Origin: Hymenoscyphus infarciens
Taxonomy: Eukaryota > Ascomycota > Leotiomycetes > Helotiales > Helotiaceae
Assembly (NCBI GenBank): GCA_001414345.1
Contig: LLCB01000042.1
Coordinates: 205,938 to 269,937, forward strand
Length of the DNA stretch: 64,000 nt
Direction of reading: 5' to 3'
The position numbers and the translations under genes are program-made. How positions within the stretch are numbered: the first letter of the stretch is position 1; every line of letters begins with the position of its first letter. Of this stretch, positions 38,401 to 50,540 are shown one piece after another. The notes below the pieces were generated by a model that made no database searches, was not told the origin of the DNA, and saw only the letters and a list, made by a program, of their open reading frames with translations.

Positions 38401-40965
38401 TAAATAAGAAACTAATTTCATACGCTCTTCTATATAAGTAGTATAGGTATAGCCTTCTATATATATCTTTTTATCTATATTATAAGATCTTTTATAAAGT
38501 GTCTTAATTACTTTATTACTTATATGTCCTAAGTAAGTATACTAAGTTATATTTACTAGCTTATTAGTATAGGCGATCTAGGCTTTAGCTAATGTTTTAG
38601 AGTATAGGCGAGGGCGTAGTAGAAGCTTATATTAGCTTAGAAGTGCTAGAAGTCCTTTACGCTCTATAGGCTAAATTATAGTACTAGAAAGAGTTCTTAG
38701 TATTAATATTTAGAGGTTATCTTTAATAGTAAGTTTATAGATATATAGGGTTTTAGTATTTAATAGAGTCTAAATATACTTATATGTTTTCTATAAGTCT
38801 ATCTAAAGTCTTTTATTTAGTAGCTATAAAAAAGAAAAAAGATTAGCTCTTAGAGTAGAGTAGTAGAGTATATTAGAGAGTAGTAGTATTTATAGACTAG
38901 TTTCTATTTTTATAACTAACTTTACTATTCTTTTAAAGATAATAGGTAATTATATTCTACTAATGTCTACTACTTATAGTTTATTAAAGTCTAGAGGCCT
39001 TAGATTTATAAAGAGTAACTTCTAATAATAGATAGATTTAAAGCACTTACTATTAATAATCTATTTTTATAATAAAGATTTAGACGTTAAGGCTCTTAGT
39101 GTTTTAAGGTTTAGTATAAGATATACTATCTAGGCCTAATAAGAGATAGAGTAGTAGTTAGCTTTATTATTTTAGTTAATAACTGATAGTCTAGTAAATA
39201 CTATAGTAGTAGTCTTAGTATTCTTATCTTTTAATCTCTTTTTTCGATTCTAGGTATTGCCTTAGAAGTAAGAACGCTTCTTATGTTTAGTAGCTTTTAT
39301 AGCTACCTTATTAGCTATTTGCTTATTATAAACTAGCTTTAAGTAAGGATGTTTCTTAATATAGTTTACTTCTAGATAATATATTTTATTATAGTATATA
39401 TATTTTAGTATTTTATTAGTTTTAGATTATTTATAAGTAAGTATATCTATTATTATATTATTAGTATCTATAGTTATACGCTATTCCTCCTTTTAGACTA
39501 CTACTATAAGTTTACTAATAAGTATAATATAGCTAGTATTATTAACGTAGTTATAAGTCTAGGCTTAATATTCTTTAAAAGTTTTATATATTAGAGTAAG
39601 ACTAAATATATAAAGTTAGCTAAACTAAGGATCTTTAAGTTTAGTATCTAGTAAGATAAGTAAGAGCTTATAATTAATCTAGAGAAACTAAGAGTTATAC
39701 TCTTAGATAGAGATAAAGACGTTAAGCTATAAGAATAAGAGCTTATTTATAAGTCGATTAAATTATACTAATCTTTTAGACTAAAATCTATTCTTAAGTT
39801 TTATAAGGAGTTATAAGATATTATTACTATTATTCTTAATATAGTTTCTAGCTAGGAAGCTATACTTATTATATATTATATAAGATCTAATATCTAATAA
39901 TTTAACTTATTCTTTATCCTCCTTTCTATATTCTTTCTTCTTAGCTACTATTAGCTCTAGAATAGTAGCTTATCTAGAACCTATAGCTTATACTACTAGG
40001 AGAGCATCTAGTTACTACTTCTTATAGGTAATAAGCTACTTATAGTAGTAGTCTTTAATATAGAGGCTGTTAATGACTCGTCTTTCTTATTTAGTCTAGT
40101 TAACTTTGTTAAGCTCTTAGATATTATTCTAAGTTTAATTTTTAATAGATATAATTAAGAAGAGCTAAGTAGGCTAGGAGTAGAGGAGGTAAAAGTAATA
40201 AGTAAAGGTTCTTTAGTATAGAGTCTAAAGATGTTTATAAGGCTTAGAGGAGAAGGAAGAAGTTCGTTTTCTAATAAGGATAATTTAGTAGTATTAGAGC
40301 TAGTATTAGTTTTAGATTCGGTTTTAGATTTAGATTTAGATTCTAGATTAGAGAGTATATAGTTAGAGTCTTTAAGTAGGTTGTCTTTATAAAAGTGTTT
40401 AAGATAAGTTTAAAGAAGAGTTTAAGTATAATAGAGAAAAAGATTAGATTTAAAGTATAATATAAGTAAGTACTATCTTATCTTCTTTATTATTTAATAG
40501 GCTAGGAAGCGCCTTTTTAAGGCTACTTCTAGCCTTTCTCAACTTATCTTAAATTAGTTCTTAATAATCTTCTAAAACCTTATTTCTTCTAATATATTTA
40601 TTTTAAAATCTTTACTTATATTAATATAATTTTATAAGCGATCTAGGTAGTATATTAAAAAGTTAGTGTTTTTTAACTTCTTTAAAATTACTAAGTTTTT
40701 TTACTACTAAGGAGCTATATAGACTAGGTTAGAGGTCGACCTAGTATTTTAGTACTTAAGTATCTTAATACTTTTATTATAATATATGTTAAGATAAATT
40801 AGAGATAGTAATACTAGGTATAATAGATATAAGAGATCCTATTTTTAAATTATAATAACTTATATGTCTATTAGTAGAATATGCTTATACTAGGTTAAGG
40901 AATTATTTAAAGACTTAGTAGTAATTTAATTAATAAGTTTAAAGTAGAATTCTAAGCTTATAACC

Positions 40966-41068
40966 TATTAAAAGGATAGTATAAGGTTTAATATAATTAT
41001 ATTACTTAAGTAATTCTAGAGGGGAATTACTCTCTACTTATATATAAGAGGGTTTAGGAAGACCTACA
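40966..41068 (-). repeat. Copia 5' LTR (heavily RIP-damaged copy)
   Basis: 103 bases, same ends as the 3' LTR. Its CpA and TpG sites are changed to TpA at nearly every position where the other copy keeps them. Confidence 0.85.
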
Positions 41069-41748
41069 TCACGTGACATGTACGGATGTTCAACAGCAAG
41101 AAGATCTTTCAGATACTTATCACCCTGACCAAAGACACAACATGTCCCAATCCAGGCGAAAAGTGCTCTATCGTCGTTTTGAAAATCCCAATTGTGCTCC
41201 CGAAACCATCGCTCTTTAACGTGCTTGAACAGTGGAGGAAATTGATATTTGTCAAGTGTCACCGCAAGATTGGCGAGAAGGCTTGAATCTACCTTATCTG
41301 GAAGGAGATGCATTCTTCCATGAATCGCATTCAAAATGATTCTGAAAGCTTCATGACACTCCTCTGGAAGTGGGATTTTGACATTGCCCGTCGATTGCAG
41401 TGCTTCCCCTTCCCGAAAACCAGGTTTGAACATGGCTTTGAAAACCGGAGAACTGAGACTCAATTGATGAGATGATACCTGGAAGCGAAACTCTTGGATT
41501 TGAGGCAGATGCAGGATTGGTGTTAGTACACCGGGAACTTGTGGAATGTCGTATGCTCCGGGTTTGTTCACAGGATGGGAACGTGAGAGGCAGGAAATAA
41601 CGTGCGTGAAGATGAGGCTGACATTTCCGGAGGGATCGAATGTCTCTGTCACCGTTTCTAGGACATTTGGTGGGTATTTCTTAGCCAGGGCCACCAGATT
41701 GATCCTCAGGATGGCGCTTTCCTCGCGTGGATAAACGATTTCCGCCAT
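41069..41748 (-). pseudogene. 5' half of a BTB/POZ-domain gene split by a copia element
   Basis: The frame starts at ATG 41748 (MAEIVYPREE) and runs to the copia LTR at 41068. It contains a BTB/POZ core: ETFDPSGNVSLIF, then FQVSSHQLSLSSPVFKAMF (the fold that usually follows 'VSS..L..aSpvF'), and helical sequence ending HPYMSRD. Such proteins are numerous in plant-pathogenic ascomycetes and often act as adaptors or have unknown roles. The segment between NVSLIF and FRFQVSS is longer than usual and could include an intron. An upstream in-frame ATG at 41955 exists but its extra residues look unrelated. The continuing half is at 32552-33194. The reading enters the LTR and adds only about nine residues (VGLPKPSYI) before a stop, so a truncated BTB protein could still be made. 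Confidence 0.75.
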
Positions 41749-43338
41749 GGTGAGCGCTGTCACTTCCTTTGGCGTATATAGAGGGCGGAATACGCAAGAA
41801 TGATAGTGGCTTGTCGAGTTGGAAAGCTGACTGGCGACGCGACACCACGGTTGCGATTTGCGTGCGACAGTGACAGAAGGTCCGAAGATACGGAAGACTG
41901 GAGACGAGATCTTCGTTCCGTGTCTCGACCGAGAAGTTGGCAAGCCACAAAGCAAGCAAAGGCTGGTTGTGGTGTACCCAGCATATGATTGTGATTTGTT
42001 GTGGTGGAGAAGGAATTTGGAGAACGAGGTGTCGTAACGGTCGAAAAAAGCGCGCCTTCGTTAAAAGCCTGGTGCCAACAAGTTGCTATTCACCTCGCCT
42101 TCACCATTGACTTGCCCCGAAGTGCTTTTCGAAGCGTAAACCCAACGATCTTGTATCTTACTTTAACTAATGGTCCACGGCCCTCTTTACACCAGAACTC
42201 ACACTCTTTACCTTGCAAGTATAGCCCTTGTAATATAATTAAAGATAATCTAGTAAGACAGGATTGATATCTCTTATAAAGTAATACTACTACTAACATA
42301 AATAATATTCTATTTATAGTTTTCTTCTTAATCAAGAACTAACTACTAGGTTGGACTTTTTAGCTGAATTTACTTATAAAACAGGGAAAATCTACCTATA
42401 TTCGACTTTTGACTAGCTTTACAAATCCTCTATCACTCTGAATTAAATTTCAAGAGAAGGTAAAGTATTCTTCCTCTTCGCGTTACCAGGTGTATTATAG
42501 AAGACTTTGTATAAAAGGTATACTATAAGCTATAGGTTACAACGCGCAAGGTGAGTTTTTGTAAAAAAAAAAAAGGGCGTTGGGCTATTACTTATCTACT
42601 GTCTAGTATTATATTAACAAGAGGAGATTCTGCTTTACTCAGACCTCGCTGAATTTCACTAGAGAGTTTAGGCTATCCTTTGACTAATTCCATTCAAAAT
42701 TCAATCTAGTCTTTCTGGTTCTAAAGTAGTCTCTTTTATTCTACTGGAATTCTACGCACAAAGCCTTTTCACGTGTTTCCGAGAGACTCAATGGAAAACC
42801 TATATGAAGTGAGTATCTAAAGAGTGAAATGAAGACAATTTGGTAAGTGAAACACGGGAGGGTAGTAAGCGAATTTAGAGAATATAGAAAGTGAAGTAAA
42901 TTAGGAACTAGAACACTACTAAGCGAAGCACAGTTCTAGAACCCCCAGTTCCCAGCCAAATCCAAACCCATTCCATAGCAAATCTGGAAGGGGTTCCAGG
43001 AGTAGATAGTTCAAGGAACATCTTCTAAATCCCAAAGTCTGGCTTTATTTATTTCTTCTTTTTTCTTTCCCCACAGCCTAAATTTATTAAACCGAAATAA
43101 TACTACTCTCTACTCAATGCTAAGCCAAGCACACCCTCGTTTCCAGCCAAATTCTTCTCTAGATTACCCTCTTTCCCTTTCATAGCAACGGGGGTAGTTA
43201 GTTCCTAATTAAGTTTCCTGGAAAGTGTTCTAAACGCCGTGAGTCTTACTTTCTTTCTTTCTTTCCACCCACTTTCGCCACACCCTAAAAAAATAAAACA
43301 AGAAAGTCAAGTAAATTCTCAAAACCTCCTCGTATTAA
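41749..43338. other. Upstream region of the BTB gene; no other gene
   Basis: No family resemblance in the short frames. AT content rises between 42230 and 42330, with a poly-A run near 42564. The rest is ordinary intergenic sequence. Confidence 0.5.
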
Positions 43339-43677
43339 GGGCCTGTTTGGCTCGCATAAATCATTTAAGTATATGCATGGATCTCTGACGAGATGCCCTG
43401 AATAATGACCTCGCATAAGTTGGTGAATATTATCAATTGTTTCTTAATATTTGAGTAATCGTTTGGCTTGTGGTGCATATGTTGGTGTCTATAGAGGCAT
43501 GGCGGTAGTAGATGAAAGATATATATGAACTTTTAAAGATTTATACCTCTAGAGGTCTAAATCTTTTTTTGGTGGTGTATATTCTATTTATATTTGCACT
43601 AAGATATACGAGGTTAAACGAGGGATTTGCATCACTTTTAAATATGCATGCCAAACACTGGTGCATATATAGAATTG

Positions 43678-43709
<32 letters not shown>

Positions 43710-43764
43710 TACCTCTTGTTTTTTGGTGGTGCATATCCTAGATATGCACGAGCCAAACAGGCCC
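43339..43764. mobile_element. 426-bp Harbinger/Tourist-like MITE, not RIP-degraded
   Basis: Left end GGGCCTGTTTGGCTCGCAT; the right end reversed reads GGGCCTGTTTGGCTCGTGCAT. TAA occurs directly outside both ends (43336-43338 and 43765-43767), the three-base target duplication of PIF/Harbinger elements. Tourist MITEs of plants carry similar GG(G/C)C..GTTTGG ends. The interior has no long frame, is AT-rich and includes a TA run at 43683-43709 and several GGTGCATAT words. CpA and TpG are abundant, so this copy has escaped RIP, unlike the related ends at 25512-31106. Confidence 0.8.
43683..43709. repeat. TA dinucleotide run
   Basis: About 13 TA units inside the MITE. Confidence 0.9.
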
Positions 43765-43767
43765 TAA

Positions 43768-45016
43768 AACCAAAAAAAAAACATCTTCCTCCTGACAAAA
43801 GTTTTCCTTGAACCAAAGAACTATGTCGGGCGCTCTTCACACCAAAATTACTCCTCTCACAATGCCGCCCCGAAGAATTCAAGAGCGAGTATAGTACCTT
43901 CGGAAGAAAAGTGACGTAATTCCAAGATTATAAGCGCCACAACTAAAACATAACCTATCCAAAGAACATGATTTCAAGCCTATGCTGATTCTCATATAGC
44001 TATCTGCAATCCTCTTCTTTTCTATACGAAACACAGCCTTTACTCCGAGTACCCCTTCTCTCTCTTGAGTAAACACAGTAATCTGGGATAATTTTTTTTA
44101 CGTATCTTGTCCGACAATAAGAGGGCGTGAGGAGAGAGCGGGTTCTTCAGAGGTGATGTTAGGATTGGAATGAGATAACTTGGATAAGATAAGACTAGAT
44201 AAACATGCCTGGGGAAAGAAAGAGAAACAACGAGAAATGGAATCGAGAAGTGAGAATCGACAAGTAGAATCAATAAAAGAGGGAACCCCGAGAGAGAGAG
44301 AGAGAGAGACAGACACATACCTCAAGCTTCCTTCCAACCAAGTAAAAGAAAGAAGAAGAAAAGTGAGAACCTACTAGTATCCAACTTCTCGTCACGGCAG
44401 TAACGGGATCTCGTCCTGGCAATCCCTATCCAGAGAGATGTGAACAAAGAAGAAGAACAAGGACGAAAAACAAGCGCCTGAAAACGCGAGGTGTAAGTAA
44501 ACAATCGAAATTAGAAGAAACCACACGAGTTATAGTTCACAGTTCACAAGAAACGAAAGTAGACAGAAGATATTTTTTAAATTGTTTTTTTCAATTGTAA
44601 AGGTAAAAGGGTATTAATTATATGAACCAGCCGCCGCCACTGATCCTAAGACTATCGGCGATCTTTTTAAAAAAAGACAGAAAAATCAAGAGCAGCTCAG
44701 CGAAGAGAACGTATGTACATCTATAACGTGTCGGGGTCGTGTTGCAAAATATTGCAAGGTAGGTCCAAGGGTGTAATAAAGGGTGCAGCACACGAAGCGC
44801 GCAAATGAAGGTTGTGAAGCATGCTTTCTGTAGCATGGTGGTAGTGGTGTGTAAGGAGGATTTTTAGTTTCCTCATCTCGTAAATTGTGGATCCTCCTTC
44901 TCGTGGTCTCGGATCCATCTTTTTCATGCCTTGCTCCTTTTGTAGACATGTTTTTCTCCGCGACTTCCTTCTTTTTTAGTTGTTGTTGTTGAATATCGAG
45001 GTCTCGAAGTAATCGC
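43768..45016. other. Intergenic stretch downstream of the DUF3455 gene
   Basis: No coding signal. A GA run of about nine units lies at about 44291-44310. The minus-strand frames at 44686-45228 overlap the gene end in another frame. Confidence 0.5.
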
Positions 45017-45856
45017 TCAAGCGTAAAACCAGTACTCAGCAGCATAAGGAACAGAGATGACACCCGTTCCATTGCAAGCAGATGCAGCACCCCCAGCCGT
45101 CTCAACTCTGTAAACAGCCTCAAGACCAACACTGGTATGAACATAGTTAAGCTTAGCAATAAGCTTGAGCCAATCAACAGCACCAGTTCCCAAAGGACCC
45201 TTGCTAGCAGTAGCAGGCGCCTTGACATTTTCAGTCTTGTTGGAGTACAAAATCTTGGACTGGGTGCTCAAATCGAAGACTGGGACTCCGGCGGCGTCAA
45301 AGTAGTGGTGTCCGAGGACGGGCATGGCCAAACTTTTTGCGGCTGTTCGGATGTTCAGTGGTCCTGAATCGACGGCTTGGTTGACTACTACTGCTGTGAG
45401 GGTGTGGAGGAAGTCGGGGTTGGTGTATGCGAGGGAGGTGACATCGTAAAGGGTTGCGATTGCGCCGATTGCTTTTCCCGTTGCGCCAGCTGCGTCGCAT
45501 GTATAGTTTTGGATACCGTGACCGAGAGCTACGTATGCGAGGGAGAGGGTGGTGGAGCTGAGATCTGGGACGGCTGGGGAAAGCGTTAGTTGGGTTCTTG
45601 AACGAGGTAGATAATTGGGTAACTTACAACCACTGGCTGGGATCTTGGGAACGGAAGAAGCACTGGCTGTTGCGCTGCTGGTAGCAGCGACGGTTGAAGA
45701 AGCATCTTTAATTGTTTGGCTGGCAGACGAAGTAGTTGTTGGGGCTGCGGTTGTTGAATTTCCTGATCCACAGGCATCTTTAACTGGCGCAGCTGCTGAC
45801 AAGACAACCATGGAGGAGAGAGCGAGGCTCTGGATGATGGTGCGTAATGAAGGCAT
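45017..45856 (-). CDS. Secreted DUF3455-family protein
   Basis: The model has two exons on the minus strand, 45628-45856 and 45017-45573, giving 261 residues. The intron has a GTAAGT donor, CTAAC branch site and CCCAG acceptor. The start MPSLRTIIQSLALSSMVVLS gives a classical signal peptide with likely cleavage after SAAA (about residue 23). A Ser/Thr/Ala-rich linker (about 30-70) is probably O-glycosylated. The rest matches the DUF3455 pattern: VALGHGIQNYTC, AIGAIATLYDVT, LGHHYFDAAGVPVFDL, DWLKL and a C-terminal ...PYAAEYWFYA. Fungal members are often labelled 'malate dehydrogenase' in databases without biochemical support; function is unknown. Probable N-glycosylation sites NYT, NKT and NGT are present. 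Expected outside the cell or in the wall. Confidence 0.87.
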   Translation of the reverse strand: MPSLRTIIQSLALSSMVVLSAAAPVKDACGSGNSTTAAPTTTSSASQTIKDASSTVAATSSATASASSVPKIPASGCKLPNYLPRSRTQLTLSPAVPDLSSTTLSLAYVALGHGIQNYTCDAAGATGKAIGAIATLYDVTSLAYTNPDFLHTLTAVVVNQAVDSGPLNIRTAAKSLAMPVLGHHYFDAAGVPVFDLSTQSKILYSNKTENVKAPATASKGPLGTGAVDWLKLIAKLNYVHTSVGLEAVYRVETAGGAASACNGTGVISVPYAAEYWFYA

Positions 45857-46332
45857 TTTGAAGTTGGTATGTGTGTGAGAATGGTAGAAGCAATCGAGTT
45901 TGCAGAGAGAGAGAGAGAGAGATATAGAGAGAGACGTGGAAGATGGTGTTCTTGAAGAATCAAGACGTGTTTGTGTGAGGTAGACGGGAAAAGTAAATTG
46001 CAGGTTGAACAGGCGCCTATTTCCCTGATGAAGAAATTGAAGATGGAAATAGAATTGAGGTGAGACGAGAGAAGTCGAGGAAAGCTGAATGCGACTGGAC
46101 TGGTGCTGAAGTGAAGCTGGAATGAGATGGATTGAATGAAGATTACTTCCACTTGGGGACGGAGAAAGTCTTATACTTTCCTCACTCACGATATTCGGGA
46201 TCCTGTCAGTCGGAATTGGAGTACGGACTGTACACCACATCTCGCCAACCTCGACTGCAGACCTACCTTAGTAAATTGATGCTAAAATTGCTTCTGCAGG
46301 TGGCGTTTGGTGCAGGAGGAAGGCGCGGAAAA

Positions 46333-46382
46333 CCCCTGCCCCTGCCCTGCCCCTGCCCCTGCCCCTGCCCCTGCCCCTGCCG
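46333..46382. repeat. CCCCTG hexamer repeat
   Basis: About eight units, one of them shortened by a base. Confidence 0.9.
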
Positions 46383-47034
46383 TCAACCTGGTCACTTCCA
46401 CCTTTGGTCACCCCCTTGCTCCTTCCCTTGCTCCTTCCCTTGTTCCCCCTCCCCCCTCCCTCGGTCGTTGTTTCCCCCAAAATTGAATTCATCCTCCCCT
46501 GCTGACTGACCCGTTCGTGCCTTCCCTTCTTCTCCGTTGTGGTTGCCCGTCTCGTCTACTAAGCATTTTACCTTATCCCGGCACCTGTCAGTCTAGTAGT
46601 GTATAGTAGTGTACAGTAGTGCAGGCTAGTCGGCCGCTTCTCCTCCGTCCGTGCCGCTACCGAAGCAGTCAAGCGTCAAGCGTCAAGCGCCATCTTTAGC
46701 TTTTTCCTCCAAACTTAGCAACGATCAACCAAAAAGACACTTCTCCAAGCGACGGAAGCGACGTCCAGAGCCCGAGGCGCTGACAGAGCTGATTCCAACA
46801 TTGGTCCAACAACCGCGATGAATGGAAGGCAGAGAGAATGCCACGTTCTAGGTACTGCGCTTGAAGCAGAATGCCTTCATTACTGCGGACAGTACGTACA
46901 CCTTACATACTTCTAACTCATCTTACCCAATATTGCCGAGTCGTCACTTGGGTTGTTAGGCTGTCACTCGAATGCTCCGTGACACTGTGGGTGGATTTGT
47001 GTCGCGTTTCTCGATTCCGTCCCACCGATTGAGG

Positions 47035-47096
47035 TACAGATTACAGATTACAGATTACAGATTACAGATTACAGATTACAGATTACAGATACAGAT
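47035..47096. repeat. TACAGAT heptamer repeat
   Basis: About eight perfect units followed by a shortened one (ACAGAT). Confidence 0.92.
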
Positions 47097-50000
47097 GCTA
47101 CTTAGCCGGCTCATCAAAGGTAAACGTTTACAGCATCAGATGTAAAAGGTGGTGTACAAATGCCTACAAGTAAAACACCTGAAGATGCCTACCAAGCAAC
47201 TCTCCGAAATGAGTCTTATACTCAAGTTGTGCGACCACAGAACATTCTCTTCCACCAATCAAACCTCCCTTGCAATATTCTTCTGTAGGCTTTGTTGTCC
47301 ATGTTTACATGCACATGTACCGTCCGAAGGAGCAAGCAACACTATCGACAAAACTCGGATTCAGATCCCAGTCACCACAGCGGAAACTTGCACCCAAATT
47401 CCGCTTTCTCCTCGCGAACCCCTCAATCCCGTTCTGACATTTCACTGAACGTGCGTTGCGAGCTGATAACAGAAAACGGTTCGAGTGCCGTGGCACTTTG
47501 AGGTCAGTGAGCTGCTGCTCCAGCATCTTCCCAGGAGATTCAGATGACCCGGGGTTCTTTTTGGGGCAGAAACCCAGAAATCCAACCGTTTCGAGCGTCC
47601 TCGCTCCTCGTTAGATCGCTTGGACACAACACACGTTTGATCTTCAAAACAATGTTTGGAAAACAAGAACAGCAGATGAAAGGAAATCATCTGTGCAATC
47701 CCAACGACAATCTCCCCTCTCATCTCGCTCTCTTCCGATGCATGCCTCGCCTTATGAGAGGAATGCGAGATGATTTCTTCAATCGCATTTGGTTAAACCC
47801 CGAACCCGGGCCTCTGTAACAAAAGTTGAGACGAAGAACCCCCTTTCCAACCGTTTCAGCGAAACTGTTTTCTGCTGACTGAATCCAACTGCCATCCCAA
47901 GTTTAAACTTCTCACATCCCAGAATACCCACGAGCCTCATCTCTGTCAGCCATCTGATCTCACGACTCCTCGCCGCACTCTCGGTATCTCACCCCTTGAA
48001 GAGTACCTCACCTCGTACTCAACCGCGTTACGCAGACTAATCCGCCCGTCCTACTATCTTCCTACTCTCTTCTCTTCTCGTCATCAACATTCGTACCTTT
48101 ACCATCAGCACGTAATATCCACAAACCTTCCAAATCAAGCAAGCCACCCGTGACGAATTGACTAAACGCCTGCGACACACACCCCAAAAACAAAAAAGAA
48201 CTCCACACGATAAATCGAAAAATACCGATCGAGAATTCGAGTACAACATTCTTTTCCCCGACGCCTCCCCATTGGCGCGTGGAGCAGGCAAGATCGATTT
48301 TCGGAGCAATACTTACTTTTCGAGAAGGTTTTGTGAACTCCCCTGTTCGAGATGCTTGCTTTTCTTTCCAATCCCTTGTCTTGCCTTCGAGAACTGGAGA
48401 TGATGAAGAAATGTACCCATGCTCACCAACAACATGTGCTTGAACCAACACATCCAAGGTGCCCAGGTTTGTCTTTGTTATGGTTGCATGTCCCACTGGC
48501 GTGTACGCCTCCCAACTGCATCGGAAGACCTTGCTTCTGGGTCTGGCCTCTTCGAAAGCTTGAACCGAAGAAGGAAAGGAATTGCTTTGGCCCTCCCTGT
48601 CAGCCATGTGCCTCACATGGCTGCTGCAGTGCTGACTTGCGTATGAAGTGCTCGGTTGTTTTTCTCTGTTGGAAGAGAAGAAAGTCAAACGAGCAAACGG
48701 GATGGAGTAATTTATTCGAGGAAAGACGGGAATGAACTCTTTGATTCCGAAACCGCGAGGAACGTTTCAACGTCTACGCATGTCTAGCTTGCAGCTCGTA
48801 GATAAACTGAACTCGGATTAAGAAAATACGAAGATGGCAAAAGGCTTGTACGAAGTACACGAGTACCGTGCGAGCGAGGCAAAGACCCTTCCTTCCCTTC
48901 GAGCTTCGAAGGCCAACTAGATCGCGGCAAGAAACCTCTTCTCGGTGACCTCTACATATATCTTTCACCTGCCATGCCCGCGATTAGACGGACAATAAGC
49001 GCATGCATGCATGTCTGGACTCTGGACCGCTTTGGGTCTTATTTGCTATCATTTGCCATCAATTAGTAAATACAGGGGAGGGTGCACTCTATTTCTGTAG
49101 CTAATTATGGATATTTCTTAGCCCCGCTATTGGTTTGTTCGCGAGGGCTTGCATGGTGGGAGGCGAGGGAGGACCGGGAGGAAAAGCGGGGAGGAAAATA
49201 AATGGTTGTTACTGTACGGACTTACTTAATCTTTCTTTCTTTCCCTTTTTAGATATATTTGCTGGATGGGGATGGATGGGGATGGGAGAAGCCGAGATGA
49301 GGGGGTTGGTTGGTTTCTTTCCACGTGCTTTTTTCTGCTTTCTGCTTTCTGCTTTTTTCTGGAATGATGGAATGATGGAATGATGGTTATTGGTGTTGGG
49401 TTATGTGGTGAGCAAGCAGGCTGTAAAGAGATGTTTTTGTTGAAGATCGGTTTGGATTCTTGGTGAGGGGTCTGGGGGTTGATGATGACCTCGGAAGAAG
49501 AACTTCGGCGTATCATGTGATGTTGATGTGGGATCCGATTTGTCCTTACTATCCCCCCTAATTACATTGTACTTGGTGGGGGGGGGGAAGTACTTGAGGA
49601 GTAGATGTCTTAGATCTAGGGTTCTGAGTGTAGTGTACCTGCTACGGTACTTTTTTCTATTGCCAGGTTTGGGTGTGATTGGATACACTTTTCGAAGTTT
49701 TGGTCGACGAAGGCCGAAATCACGAGTTACGAGGAATTAGTGGAGGTTTGTATTCCCGGTCTTACTTACAAGTTATCGGCATATGGTTTTTGGTTTCCCG
49801 TGTGCGAATTGAGGCTTAATTTCATTTCTTACTCGAAGTAAGTACTGAGTCTCAAGGACTTGTACACTTGCATAATGAGTGTTTGATATCCTGCGAGTTC
49901 TGTAAAAGTTGGAGCCTGCGGCTCCCACCAACTCTTTCAGGATACAAGTTCTTCTTTCTACTTCGCCCCGGGCGTAACAAAGGTTATCCCGGGGGGTCAC

Positions 50001-50242
50001 TTTATATACTTTTCAGGGGTTTTTTGGTGGCATAAAGCCACGGAAATGTGACGATGGCTCCATTGGGATAAACTTTTGTTTCGCCTGGGACGAAAAAAGT
50101 AGAGAGGGTTTGGTCCTCAAACAAGAAAGTCTGTCGGTATTTGAGGGTGTGATGGAAAACGGTGTAAGATCCTACCGAAAATGCCGATAAGTTAACCAAG
50201 GAGATGCGAGATTTAATTTTGCTTGCCTAGAGTTGAGTTTAT

Positions 50243-50540
50243 CCATCGTGGAAAGTCGAAGCATTGAAACATTGTGGAGAAATATTTGGAGTTTTGACGT
50301 ACCTGCAGTCTGTACAAGGACTGCCAGCTTGAGAGATGCCCCTATTCAGAAGACGGGATGCGAATTCATCCATCGTGGAAAAATGAAACATTGAAACTTC
50401 GTGAAGAGGTGTTTCGAGGGTTAAGGATTGCTGTACGGTACCTACAGGACGGTACGAGATCCTAGACGAAAGGTGGTGGTGTGTATGGGTGTACAGGCAA
50501 CTCCCAGTTGGAGAGACAGGAGATGCCCCTATCTCTATCC
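50243..50540. repeat. Diverged tandem duplication
   Basis: The block starting TCCATCGTGGAAA at about 50243 recurs at about 50369, each followed by GCATTGAAAC/ACATTGAAAC. GAGAGATGCCCCTAT near 50329 recurs as GAGATGCCCCTATC near 50520. Copies have diverged, with extra sequence in the second. No coding role is seen. Confidence 0.5.

Larger units (their letters stand above)
33195..41068 (-). mobile_element. RIP-degraded Ty1/copia LTR retrotransposon
   Basis: Two 103-base direct repeats, 33195-33297 and 40966-41068, act as LTRs. Read on the minus strand they begin TGTAGGTCTTCC and end CTTTCAACA, the usual TG...CA. The element lies on the minus strand: reverse transcriptase IIIAYINDLF (decayed YVDD) at about 36395-36425, the copia-specific DITYSISIISRFLSN segment at about 36000-36060, and the C-terminal LIKPLPRNTFKKF tract at about 35480-35520. 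Upstream AT-rich sequence (about 37.5-40.9 kb) should hold gag, protease and integrase but is too decayed to delimit. Polyprotein similarity ends near 35450, leaving about 2.1 kb before the 3' LTR. All frames are broken. It interrupts a BTB gene. No matching target duplication is seen (GTAAG on the left, TCACG on the right). Confidence 0.88.

Noticed and set aside
44686..45228. 180-residue minus-strand frame with Leu-rich start
   Set aside because: Alternative-frame shadow over the 3' end of the DUF3455 gene.
48062..48688. 208-residue minus-strand frame
   Set aside because: Composition is erratic, no family resemblance, and several alternative frames overlap it on both strands.
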